Part shown: positions 22,999 through 33,600 of the stretch, in pieces | Position numbering within the stretch: the first letter of the stretch is position 1 | How the letters are laid out: the number at the start of each line of letters is the position of its first letter | Source: Neckera pumila | Taxonomy: Eukaryota; Streptophyta; Bryopsida; Hypnales; Neckeraceae | DNA length: 64,000 nucleotides | Direction: 5' to 3' | Assembly: GCA_963969595.1 (NCBI GenBank) | Contig: OZ018409.1 | Coordinates: 26,983,282-27,047,281 of the forward strand | Notes under the pieces: generated by a model | What the model saw: only the letters and a program-made list of their open reading frames with translations | What the model was told of the DNA's origin: nothing | Databases searched by the model: none | Program-made: the position numbers and the translations under genes

Positions 22999-25195
22999 AA
23001 AGAGTGGTATAGTTTGGTGGTTTTGTCGGTGGAACTGAATATGCTACACTTCAATTGACACAATTTGAGCTTGTGCGTACGTCCCCCCATTGCAAGATTG
23101 ATCATGATGCATTCACAATGGAGACCTTCAATCGCAACATGGAAGTGTTTTCTAAATCTTGGCAGCTTTCAGCACCACTTTCGGACCATTTGTGCACTGC
23201 TTCCTTATCAGATTTGAGTGATGGAGACTTAGAGGAGCTAAGTGGAATCTTGGGCTATAATTGGCAGCATTGCAAGGTTTCGGTGGCGCATGGTAAAGAT
23301 TAACACAAACATGCATGATAGGCTTTAGTATGTGTTTTTTGGAATAATGCTACTGAAGATCCTAAATACTGTACAAATTTTGGTCACTTTTGATCCCTAT
23401 ATATATATTTTAATTTTTTGAAAGAAAAAAATAATAATAAATAAATTTTTAGTTGGAATTCCGACGGGGCATCTTGGCTAACTGCTCACCTTACAGGTTG
23501 CATGACAACCTTTTTTGGGCTGATATTTCCCTTAATTGCACATTCACATGCATCAATTCAACTTTGTAGAGGGTTGAAATTTTCTCTAATGGGATCAAAA
23601 GTTTTTGATGGATGACCGTAATGTTCACTATAGAAATAAAGAATGCACCTATTGTTCATGTAATTGGAGCATTTTGGTGACTACTTTGATCATTGGGGGC
23701 CCCATCCAAGCGCCCCAAGGAACCAAAAGTGTCCTCCCATAGTTTAGAAGTCCAATTCAAAATGCTACAACTTTTGCATTAAATGTCCAAATTCAATAAA
23801 GTTTATTAATAAATCAAAGTTCTCTTTTCTAATTTGTGTGATAAAATTTTCAGATCAATTCTAGATGAACTGATTTTTTGGAATCCATTCAAAATTCATG
23901 GGTTCAATATGAATTCACCAAATTATATTTTGATGGCTACAACTTTGGAGGCTTGTATCTCCTTCTTGGCTTCATTTAATGTTTTTTTTCAAAAAAGTTT
24001 GTTGGTTTATGTTTTACTTAAAGTCTAGTTATTGAAGTAAAATTTTTATATCAATTCAATATTTTTTGAATGTTTGGGAGCAATTGGATGTTCAAAATCC
24101 GGATATTTGACGGTTATGGTGAACTTTGGCAGCCTGTTTCTTCTTCATAAGGTGTTTGATTTCAATAAAAACATTTATAAAAGTTGTGCATACTAGTCTA
24201 ATTTGTGTGCTTAAAAGTTCATATCAATCCAAGAAGGTATGAGTGACTGAGAACCATAATAGTAGGAGGTTTAGCCTACAATGTGTATTTGCTATTTTTT
24301 TTGCTATTTTTGACATTTCAAATCCATTTTGCAAACACAATGATTCTTTTGAATGACATTTGTATGTTAGCATTGGAGTACTTTATAGTTTGAAGTTTTT
24401 TCATTTGAGTAGGATTAGAAATTGAATGTCACCTCCAAATGTGTTGCTAGAAAATTTCAGCTTCCTTTTTTATCACTAAAATATTATAATCTTGCAATAA
24501 TGCAATCTATGTGGCCATATGATTCCAAATTTGATTCATGTCATCTCCAACATGTACACTACAAGATTGTATGGTTGAGATTCTACACCTTAGTGATAAT
24601 TAGACCTACAACACTTCAAAAGCAATGATGTTTTTAAACCGAAAAAGGCCTCAAGCATTTACGGGTTAAGTATTTAAAATGCATATTCCTATGCATATGA
24701 ACCAAAATAATACTCCATATATTTAAGATTCAACTTTTCATTCAATAATAAGAAAACTAAAACGAAATTATAAACTCAGTGCCACTTCCACACCGGTACT
24801 ATCCACATAACATTTAGTAGCCTTCAGAGAAGTTGCCTTCTCCTTTCTGGAGTCTTCATCCACAAAATTTGTCTACACATCAATAATGTAAGCTTCAGTA
24901 CCAGGATAGTGGCAATACATTTATGGTGTACTCCATTTTTTGGCTAATTCAAGGACTACATGCAAATCAACAAATAAATGTAGAGAAAGATGGTTTGCCA
25001 AAAATTCAAAGAATCCACTGAGTAATATACCAATCCAATTTAACCATTTGCCATCAAAAAAAATTTGGGTGTTCATATGAAGTGATTTCATCATTGACAT
25101 TTGTAAGAATGGAAGGTGGAAACATCATTTTTACATTGAAATCCATTGTCCATCAAGAGTCCTCAAAGAATATGGGATAATTTGAAGATGAAAGC
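22999..25195. other. AT-rich intergenic DNA with a short coding-like remnant
   Basis: At 23055-23303 a plus-strand frame of 82 codons reads MTQFELVRTSPHCKIDHDAF and later LSDGDLEELSGILGYNWQHC, which has a more protein-like composition than its surroundings and is open upstream to about 23005. It may be an exon of a dead transposon or host gene; no family is recognised. From about 23711 to 24669 the DNA ends in AAAAAGGCCTCAAGC...GGGTTAA, similar to the end of the element at 51829-52705, so a diverged TTAA-bounded copy may sit here. Confidence 0.3.
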
Positions 25196-25386
25196 TTGAC
25201 TGCTCATTGTCAAAGCAAAAAAATATATTTAGAGTAGAATTTAGACCTCATTTAGGCATAGTAGAATGACTTTTCACTAAAAACTTTTCTTTGAAAAAGT
25301 TGTTTTCTATGCTTAAATGAAGTCTAAAATATACGTCAAATATAATTCCTGCTTTAATAAATTTGACTTAATTATGAGCAGTTGAA
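25196..25386. mobile_element. Foldback MITE, about 190 bp
   Basis: The two halves are imperfect inverted copies: TTGACTGCTCAT near 25196 pairs with ATGAGCAGTTGAA at 25374-25386, and TTTAGACCTCATTTAGGCATAG pairs (in blocks) with CTATGCTTAAATGAAGTCTAAA. The apex lies near 25290. No coding capacity is present. The exact ends and the target-site duplication could not be fixed, so the superfamily is open. Confidence 0.6.
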
Positions 25387-25948
25387 CTCCTACACATTTT
25401 AATTAACATATTCCAAGTTGTTTATTTTACCACCTACCACCTCATGTGTATTTAAAGAGTTTTCTTCTCAATTTGTGACACAAATTATGTGTGGCTTTCA
25501 AAACAATGTGATGCAATTCACATGTTTAAATATTTGGTCTCAATGATTGAATGCTATTTTGTTTAAATTTTATTTAAAATTACTTGATTTGCTACTAACC
25601 CTAGTGTGTTGTTGCGACCCAAGCACTAAGCTGTATGTTCTGACAATTTTTCGATGCATGTATCATTAGGGGTAGTCACAGTGTCTTCAGCTTTGAGGTT
25701 TAGCAGAAGATTGGAAAGGATTCCCCTGTCTGCCGGAGCCAATGGGGAATGATGGTGGGTGAAGAGACTGTGACGCCCCCTTTTTGAAGCTCCAGCATGA
25801 AGAATCGAGAAACGGAGAATGTCCTTATCTGACAAGTAAATGTGTTGGAGGTCATGACAGGAGGAGGGGTTCACAACAACAACCATGGGGTCAAAGCAAA
25901 GAACGCAAGGGTGAAAGCAAAGAGAACAAGGTAAGAAAATTAGCACGC

Positions 25949-26010
25949 GAGGGCCTCGCGATGCCCATTCTTCACCTCCGGAGGAGAAGAATGGATGTCG
26001 TGAGGCCCTC
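25949..26010. repeat. 62-bp loopless inverted repeat (hairpin) in a GC-rich patch
   Basis: Two 31-base arms, meeting at CCTCC/GGAGG near 25979, match at 26 of 31 positions. Blocks GAGGGCCTC, CCATTCTTC and CCTCC are perfect. A third copy of the word TGCCCATTCTTCA follows at about 26059, itself followed by a seven-base palindrome (CATTCTT-CA-AAGAATG). The hairpin lies about 420 bp beyond the stop codon of the chromatin-protein gene. It could be a 3' regulatory structure, a tiny MITE or a small-RNA precursor; the sequence alone does not decide. Confidence 0.6.
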
Positions 26011-26432
26011 ACAAAACCACTGCGCGGAAACTTCCAACCCACCAACCTAAAACCGCCACGTGCCCATTCTTCAAAGAATGTATTAGCTATTGATTTGGTG
26101 TGGAATATTTCACATCATTCCGTTGGGGGGAGGGCAGTAGCAATGATTGCTACTGCATGTTATGCACATTGAAATTCTCAGAGACTTTGGGTTATGAATT
26201 TGATTGGCAATGCAAAATAAAATGTAAAATTATAAAACCAATGTTCTAATTTTGTATGCAAAGTTCCAGACAGGTAGGATTTCACTTCCACACCATCCAG
26301 ACAATATTCCATGTTGAATTCCACCTATTTCTACAGCAAATCCCAATTTGACTGAGATTCAATTGGCAAACAGGGCAGGTAAGCTGCTAATGAAGCCATC
26401 AGAAACGCATTATCTAGATCATAACCTATGTA

Positions 26433-27623
26433 CTAAATCCTTTCTAATCCCCCAATCTCTAACCGCTTGGCGATAACCCCACTGCCAGGAGACCTAGGCC
26501 CAGGAGACCTAGGCCTTTCTGATGTCACATTCTCCAGCCCTGTGGGGGAGGGAGAATAATTCAGCTTGTCTGAAAAATCATAGGCTGACGGTGGAGATTC
26601 GGAGCTCGCGCTCAATATCAACCTTCTGTTCTTCTTGTACACGAGCAACGCAGGACCAGAAGCAGGAGACCCGACCACAGACAAGTTGCCACCGTTCGTT
26701 CTGCTCGGCTCCAATTCGTCAACAACAGGCCCCGAAGCTCTAACATCTGCAGTCTCCTCCGGAAGGTTCCCAGATGGGATCTCAGCCGAAACTGTCTGCT
26801 CTTGATTGACGTCTTCGTTATTATGCCGGAGTATTTTCAGTCTTCGAAGCGTTGTTTCAAAGCTAGAGTGTTCCATCTGGTCATTGGCGATGCTCAAGAA
26901 CTTGTTCAACCCAGTCTCAAGCTCCCCGAGCTTACTTTGATTCTTTGCTCCGTTCTCAGAACCACGTCTAACAGAACCAGGCCCTGCATTTTCACTTGCT
27001 GTCCAGCGAATTCCTTTACCACGTCCTACAACCAGTCCCTTGGCTGAAGCAATAGTCTCACCTCCGCCTGGAATAACTGAAGCAGGACTAGGATTGTCAA
27101 ACTCTTGCAAAGCCCACCCTTCATCACGTCCTTTACCCATTTCCCTGGCCCCACGTGAGAGTTCAGAGGAAGTCACTGGGGTACTAACCATCCCATCTAC
27201 ACGTTCACTTGCAACCACTGGGGTACTAACCAACCCAGCATCCGCAACTTCTTCTGCTGTTAGATCCAAATTATTAGAAAAGTCTGCTACATTACTTATG
27301 AGCTCTCGGCAATATTTACAGCTATACATGGCTTGTTTCGACGCAGCCATCCAACCCTTTACTCCAAAGCCCTTCCGATTCTTAAAACAGTTGAAGCAAA
27401 AGCTGCGCGGACAAGTTCCACACTTCAATAGTGTCTTTGTAGAAGGACACCAAACACAACGCCGCTCCTCTGATGTACTTTCAGACCTGTTCAGCTCCGC
27501 GGAGGATATCGTCATTTGCACAAGCTGTTGGTTGTATTTAAGTTTCTCTCGTCGGACCACCAATCGAGCCATAGACCGCACACGATCGAGCAGCTCCCGA
27601 AGTTCCTTTGTCTTTTCCAACAT
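26433..27623 (-). CDS. Last coding exon of the PHD protein with a C-terminal Cys-rich finger
   Basis: After acceptor TTTGTGACAG the exon reads MLEKTKELRELLDRVRSMAR...VRREKLK, like the helical segment that follows the extended PHD in BRPF-type proteins. It then has a compact finger with paired Cys: CVWC, CGTC, CFNC and CKYC, separated by about 7-30 residues. This resembles a treble-clef or PHD-like zinc site. The remainder is Ser/Pro-rich and ends LEIGGLERI. The junction to the preceding exon is not resolved; because this exon starts with ATG, a separate gene is a less likely alternative. Confidence 0.7.
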   Translation of the reverse strand: MLEKTKELRELLDRVRSMARLVVRREKLKYNQQLVQMTISSAELNRSESTSEERRCVWCPSTKTLLKCGTCPRSFCFNCFKNRKGFGVKGWMAASKQAMYSCKYCRELISNVADFSNNLDLTAEEVADAGLVSTPVVASERVDGMVSTPVTSSELSRGAREMGKGRDEGWALQEFDNPSPASVIPGGGETIASAKGLVVGRGKGIRWTASENAGPGSVRRGSENGAKNQSKLGELETGLNKFLSIANDQMEHSSFETTLRRLKILRHNNEDVNQEQTVSAEIPSGNLPEETADVRASGPVVDELEPSRTNGGNLSVVGSPASGPALLVYKKNRRLILSASSESPPSAYDFSDKLNYSPSPTGLENVTSERPRSPGPRSPGSGVIAKRLEIGGLERI

Positions 27624-30600
27624 CTGTCACAAATAATAGGACAACACTATAAAATCAAACATACGACCCATGACGATCAACTTAAGTTTCACTACCTGCA
27701 GAAGATGAAAACTGCATCCATTAACTTCTTGGTTTCACTTTCACCATTTACTTTGAAACATACGTGGAAGCGGTCCCACGTGAAAGATCCCTCATATATC
27801 ACTAAACCGTCAAGAACAAATTAGAGGACAATCTCCAGTTCTTATGTCCCTCTCAAGCATTCGACAAGCTTGAAACAACTCTTTCACTAATCTCTTCAAA
27901 CGGAAAAGTAATCCTCCTCTCAAATGGACGACGGGCTGCACATCTCCAGCTAACACATACAAGTAGTTTTCAGGGTGTGCTGACCCTGCAGCTATTCCAG
28001 CGTGTACTACTGGCTGCTTCACAGCAGAAAACGTATTAAACGAGCTCGCTGTACCTCCTGCATCTCAGGACCTCAAAGCAGTGTGCATCATTACATTCAG
28101 TCAATGAAGAGAACTCCGTAACCTTCTTAAAGAGGGCATACCTTCTCAGTGGACAAAGGAGATGGCTGCAGTGCCAGTGGAACACGCAACTTCCCAGAAG
28201 CACGGTTTCCCTCATCACTTGAATCCTTGTTGAAGATGCCCTGGAATTTCGACCATTGCTTCTGCATAATGAATGATGTCAATGACCCTTCAAACAACTA
28301 CTTGTAACGAATTATGCGTGACAAGACATCCAGGCCTGCAAAATCTGCCAATCCTACCGACCTTCGAATTATGCCAAGCTTCCATTACGGCATGGCATGC
28401 AGTTGTCCTCAAAAATTTACATGTCAATTGCCAACCACTAACAAGCCAACCACAACCAGACTCCAAGCAAGTGAGCACTCACTCGCAGACTTACATGGTT
28501 TAGCTCGCAAAGTAAAAAACCTTTGTGCCCTGCTCGCTTGGCACGCCAATACACAAATGCCTCCCGCATGATATGTAACGGCGCCACATCTGACTTCATC
28601 GCCTGTTCTAAGATGGCGAGTTCTTTCACTTCTTGCACAAACCTATCTTCCGACAGACCATTCACAAACGCAGTGTCCCCGTCATTTACAAAAGCATCAC
28701 AAGATACTTCACCGACTGTAGGCACGACCTCCTTAATCTTCTCTACCTCCGGGTCCTCGCTGCCAATCCTCTCCTGCTGGACAAGGGTGGGAGAGGACTC
28801 TGGGTCCTGACTCTGGGCAAGCTTTCCGAATTTGAATTTGATCTTCTTCAGTTTTTGCCCAGGCTCCACCACATGCCACGTAGATTTACATCCCGGAGCT
28901 TCGATCTTGTCTCCATTACCAGATTTCTTCTGTACGTCACAGGTGACTCCATCTTCGGAAACTTGGGTGGAAGGCTCGTCCCATCTCCGTTTTAAAATGA
29001 AACGCAAACCAGTGGGTCTCTCTGTACCAGTATCCTCAGTACCCTTCCCAGTCGCGCTCACAACATGATCCATCACATCCGCAACATATGATCCCACGTT
29101 CGCGGCTTGCCTAGCTGGCTCTATGAAACTTCCACCCATACATGCAGTGTTTTGCCTTGAAGACCATTCCTCCCTGTAGTCCAGGGACGACGCAGTTGAA
29201 AAACTGCAGCTGGCTGTTGGGGAGACTGTGGAACCGCTCGTGGTACTGCTACTCACCAACTCCTTCAATCCAGCTGACGGGGTCGAATCCATTGGAGATG
29301 TCCGCGCATGACGAGGGCAAAAGGAACGGACACCTACAACTTTTTTCTTAGATTGCCGCAGCTGCATACAATGGATGGCAACAACATGAATCAAACTTCA
29401 GACTATGTCGGACGATTCGATTGCAAAATATGCAGGGATTCCGATCGCCATGCACATCGAGCGAGACTATCAAATAAAACGAGATAAGTTGCGACAGCAA
29501 AGCCAGAAAATAGAAACAGAAATCTTTGAAGGGAAATAAGTTTGAATTCACAAGAATCATGGATTTTAGCAAAGCTTGCCTCGAATGACGCTCCCTGGCT
29601 TACACCACAAGAGATATGGAAAGGAGCTCTGCAGCCTCTTACTGAACAGAGCGAACATATACCCCTCTTCACTCCACATAATCCACACCGATCCTGTCGA
29701 TCCTGAGCCCTGGCTGCCACTGCTGCAATACCATCGATTGGTTCCATCGCATCAGGGTCAACGAAAAAGGTTTCGTTGGTGTACAGAGCACAAGCGACAT
29801 GGGCCCATTTTCGAGGAGCCACAGTTGGTTTCAAAGCCCCTCCTCTCTTTCGACACAGGACACAGCTGCATCATCAAAACACCCAATCAAAATTCTCAGG
29901 GTCGGATTATATCAGAACAGTACATCTCAAATTCAATTCAAAAGCTTGAAGATAACGAATGTTAATCGTGGACAAAGATTATCTGTGATCTTAACAATTG
30001 TAAAGGAAAAATGACAAAGAGAATGCACAAATCATAAAATTAGTTTCTTTCATGGAAAATAACTTGTAGTTCGAAATGATAACATTCTTCAATATGAACC
30101 ACCAATCTGTCCATGTGACACCTGCTCAACTGAAGAAGCATATTCAAGAAAACGGCATTCCCTCCAGTCGTGGAGAATTTGCGAATAATTATGACAAACC
30201 ATGCTGAGGTGCTTCTACAGGTAATTGAAAACAATCCCATGAACAACCGGAATAAAATCTCGACACCGCTGAACGCCAAAGCTCATACCTGACGTTAGGC
30301 TGCGCCGCGCCAACAGCCACAGCCTCACACTTGCGGCAACACCAGCTTGGAGGAGCAATAACTCGACCCTCATCATCACGGAACTTTTCACGAATGCCAT
30401 AACACGATTGATGCACATGTATCAAGCATCGTTTGCAAGTATACACCTGCAAAATCACATCATATGCAAAGGCATCAGATTAATTATCATTCTTAAAGAT
30501 TGACTTCTCAACCAATCACACGAAATTGATAGTCATTACAGGCAGTTATTAGCACTCGCTGGACACATGCAGGCCCACTGCTCTAAAGATAAGAAGATTG

Positions 30601-33600
30601 CAGGCTAATATGTGCTTTTCACTGGGAAACAAAAGCTACGGCCTCGCATATGTCTGATGAAATGTCAGGGTACTTGAAATCACTCCAGCTCGCTCTCGGA
30701 CAAACCCACTAAAAGCATCCAAAGCAAAGAGAGAAGAGGCCATACAGAAGGCACTGCTTGCATGACTTGGTGACAGCAACACCCTAGAGGATCCTCCATG
30801 TAGTACAGCACACTAGATATAGAAGCAAACTTACAGGGTTAGTCTGATCATCTTCCCCTCCATTACATATGCAACAGTCGTCAGAGGCATGCTGTTTTGC
30901 AGGAGTCTCGAAGGACTTTTGTAATGAGCCGTCGCTTGGTTTTCCAGTCACAGTATCTGCCACAGATTTACAGATGTTTCTTTTATTCTCTGAGTTCAAA
31001 TTGTGGAAAAGAACTGTGCTGTCTGGAGAAGCAGATTCCCCCTCAATCCTGTCAACCCGGATTGCTGAGGACACCACAACCTGTTTAGCCAAGCTCGACA
31101 CATCTTTCAAACCACCAGTCCAAGGAGAGCGTCCAGACCAAGTTCTAGAAGGATTCAACGCAGGTGCATTTTCCGGAACTGGAATATCTGGAGTGGCTAG
31201 ATTAGTACATAAGAAGCCCAGACCTGATGGGGAGGTGCTTGGTAATGAGCTACCAGGCACAGAGTGTGCCAAAGATTTTTGACAGTCGAGGAATCCTGGA
31301 AAGTCCCCAGCTGGATCAACTTCCATCTGAGCATACATTCTCTCAAAATATTCAATCATCTCTTCAAAATTGTCTTCAGATATCGGCTGCTTTAAGCCCC
31401 CTCGAGCGAGCCGCTTATTCCATGCGTGCAGCCATCTCTCATCCTCATCGTCCATATCATAGTCTGACGCCCGTACTGTCCTCGAACTCATTAAGGTCTG
31501 TATCTACGGACCATGAACGACGATCTTGTGTTAGAAACCTAATGAACTTCTAAAAAAGCACTCTGGAGAAGGCCATATGATGGGGATAACAGGTTCACTA
31601 GAATACTGCCATGCAAAACAGCTGAAATCCACAAGTTTCAAAACCTTACCTCATGAGTACTGGGAGCAAGATGCCGCTGCATCTCAGCATTCCTTCTCGT
31701 CTCAACTTCTTGCTGTCTCTCTTCATAATCGGCAACAAATCGGAAGGACGGAATTGCTATTAAAGGTTTAATCGGTTCCGGGCCTTGCTTACGAACCCTT
31801 TTCCTTATAGATGAAGATGGTGCAGAATTCCCTTTATCTTGATGTGCCAGCCACTGCGAGAACGAACCATCATCAGCCTCCTCAAAACCCTAGAAAAATG
31901 GAACAGTACAAATCAGTTCCACTCCTGCAACTTCCCACTTCTAGACTTAGCTCAACATAACAAGTATACCCTCATGATCATTCCTAACACATTGCTTTAG
32001 AATGAAGTTAGAAGTAAACAGCAGAGCACGCAAGTATTTCCTAATGAAACCTTCAAACCTAGTCATTTTCTATTCAATGTTTAAATTGACTTAATTCAGC
32101 CTCTATTAGTAACATTCCTTCAGCCATAATCAATAGATAAGAAAATTCCAACGAAGGTCGGTAGATTTATGACCCATCAGCAAGGAAAAAACGAAATACA
32201 GCAATAAACTACGCTTGTCAATTCATGGTCGATGAGTACTCAACCGACAGTGCAATCTTAGTGTCACTAGCAGATTACAACAACTTGCAACGTAAAAAAA
32301 GTGCTTGTAACAGATTATATACCACATTACCAGATTACCATATTACCTAATTTCTACTGCTTTCACAACATATTCAATTTCCGAACTTGAGATGATACAT
32401 GAAGCTGCTGATTCCATTGTTCCGGGGTCATCTGCTGGAAGGTAGAAATCAGGACTCCTGCCCTTCGGAGCAACTTTTCCCGAGTACGAGTCTACCTTTA
32501 CCTCATCGCGCCCTTCAATATAGACGGGGACTGGCTGGTCTGGATCAATATGTCGATTACGCCTCCATCGATTACCAGCGTATTGCAAGTGTCTCTTCCT
32601 TTTAAATCCTGACGGTTGAAGTTGGGGCCTTCCTGTTCCATGAAGAGTTTTCTCGTGATTGTCGACGCGTGGCCTACCCTTCTTCTTGAAAGAACGAACC
32701 TGTAGCCACAGTCAATTCAGATTAAGACCTTAAAAGACGGAATGCAAACTAAGAATCAATGACTTCTAAATGCAGCATGTAAAGAACTACACCAACTCTT
32801 CCTATAAGAAGCAAATTACGCAAATCAATATATAAAATTTAATAAAATTTTAAAAAATAATTTAAAATAAAATTTAAAATAAATAAATAAACTATAGGCG
32901 CTACTACCTCTACCCCCATCAACTGATCATTCACGGTCCCATTCAACGGTGAAGCATATGGCTGCTGCTCTTCAATTTCTTCACGATCGTCAGAATGACT
33001 GATAAGTCTGTTCTCAACATCGCCAACATCTCGACTACGTCTGTCTTTGAACTTCATTACTAGTGGTGACTGCACCTCCTTTCCCGCCTCTTGATGAGCG
33101 GCTCCGAATTCTGCTCCACTAACCTGTACAGATTCCAGCGACTCTGAAACTGTGGCATCACTATCACGTAAAATCACTTGCCTCAGTCCCTCAGATACTG
33201 CGTCAGGACTTACGGCCTGATCAACTGGAACACCAACATCACCGGAATCCGTCGCACTGTCGACAATCTCTCCAACATGACCTTTTACTCTTTCCTCTTC
33301 GTTTCGTAAATCCGGTTCAACTTCAACTACAACTAACTCCGATGGAGGCAATTCCTCAGATTCAGAACTACTTCTACTAACAATAAAACCTTGGTTTGCA
33401 CCTTGGCTCTCTGAGTACGGTAGTACCGCCAACTGCTCCTCAGTTAGCTCGTCTGCCAAAGTATCAAAATTGTGCTGCTCTACTTCCAGTCGATTAATAA
33501 CTTCATTTGAACTAGGAGGCAGCAAGGAAGAGGAATTCTCAACCAAGGCATTCACATTTAGGCCATCTTTGACCGAATCAGCATGTATTGAGTGTACAGG

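Noticed and set aside
25626..26045. 139-codon minus-strand ORF in a GC-rich patch
   Set aside because: It overlaps the 62-bp hairpin, has no recognisable family and no splice-linked partner; its length follows from the GC-rich composition.
27040..27636. 198-codon plus-strand ORF
   Set aside because: It lies wholly antisense to the last exon of the PHD protein and has the composition of a shadow frame.
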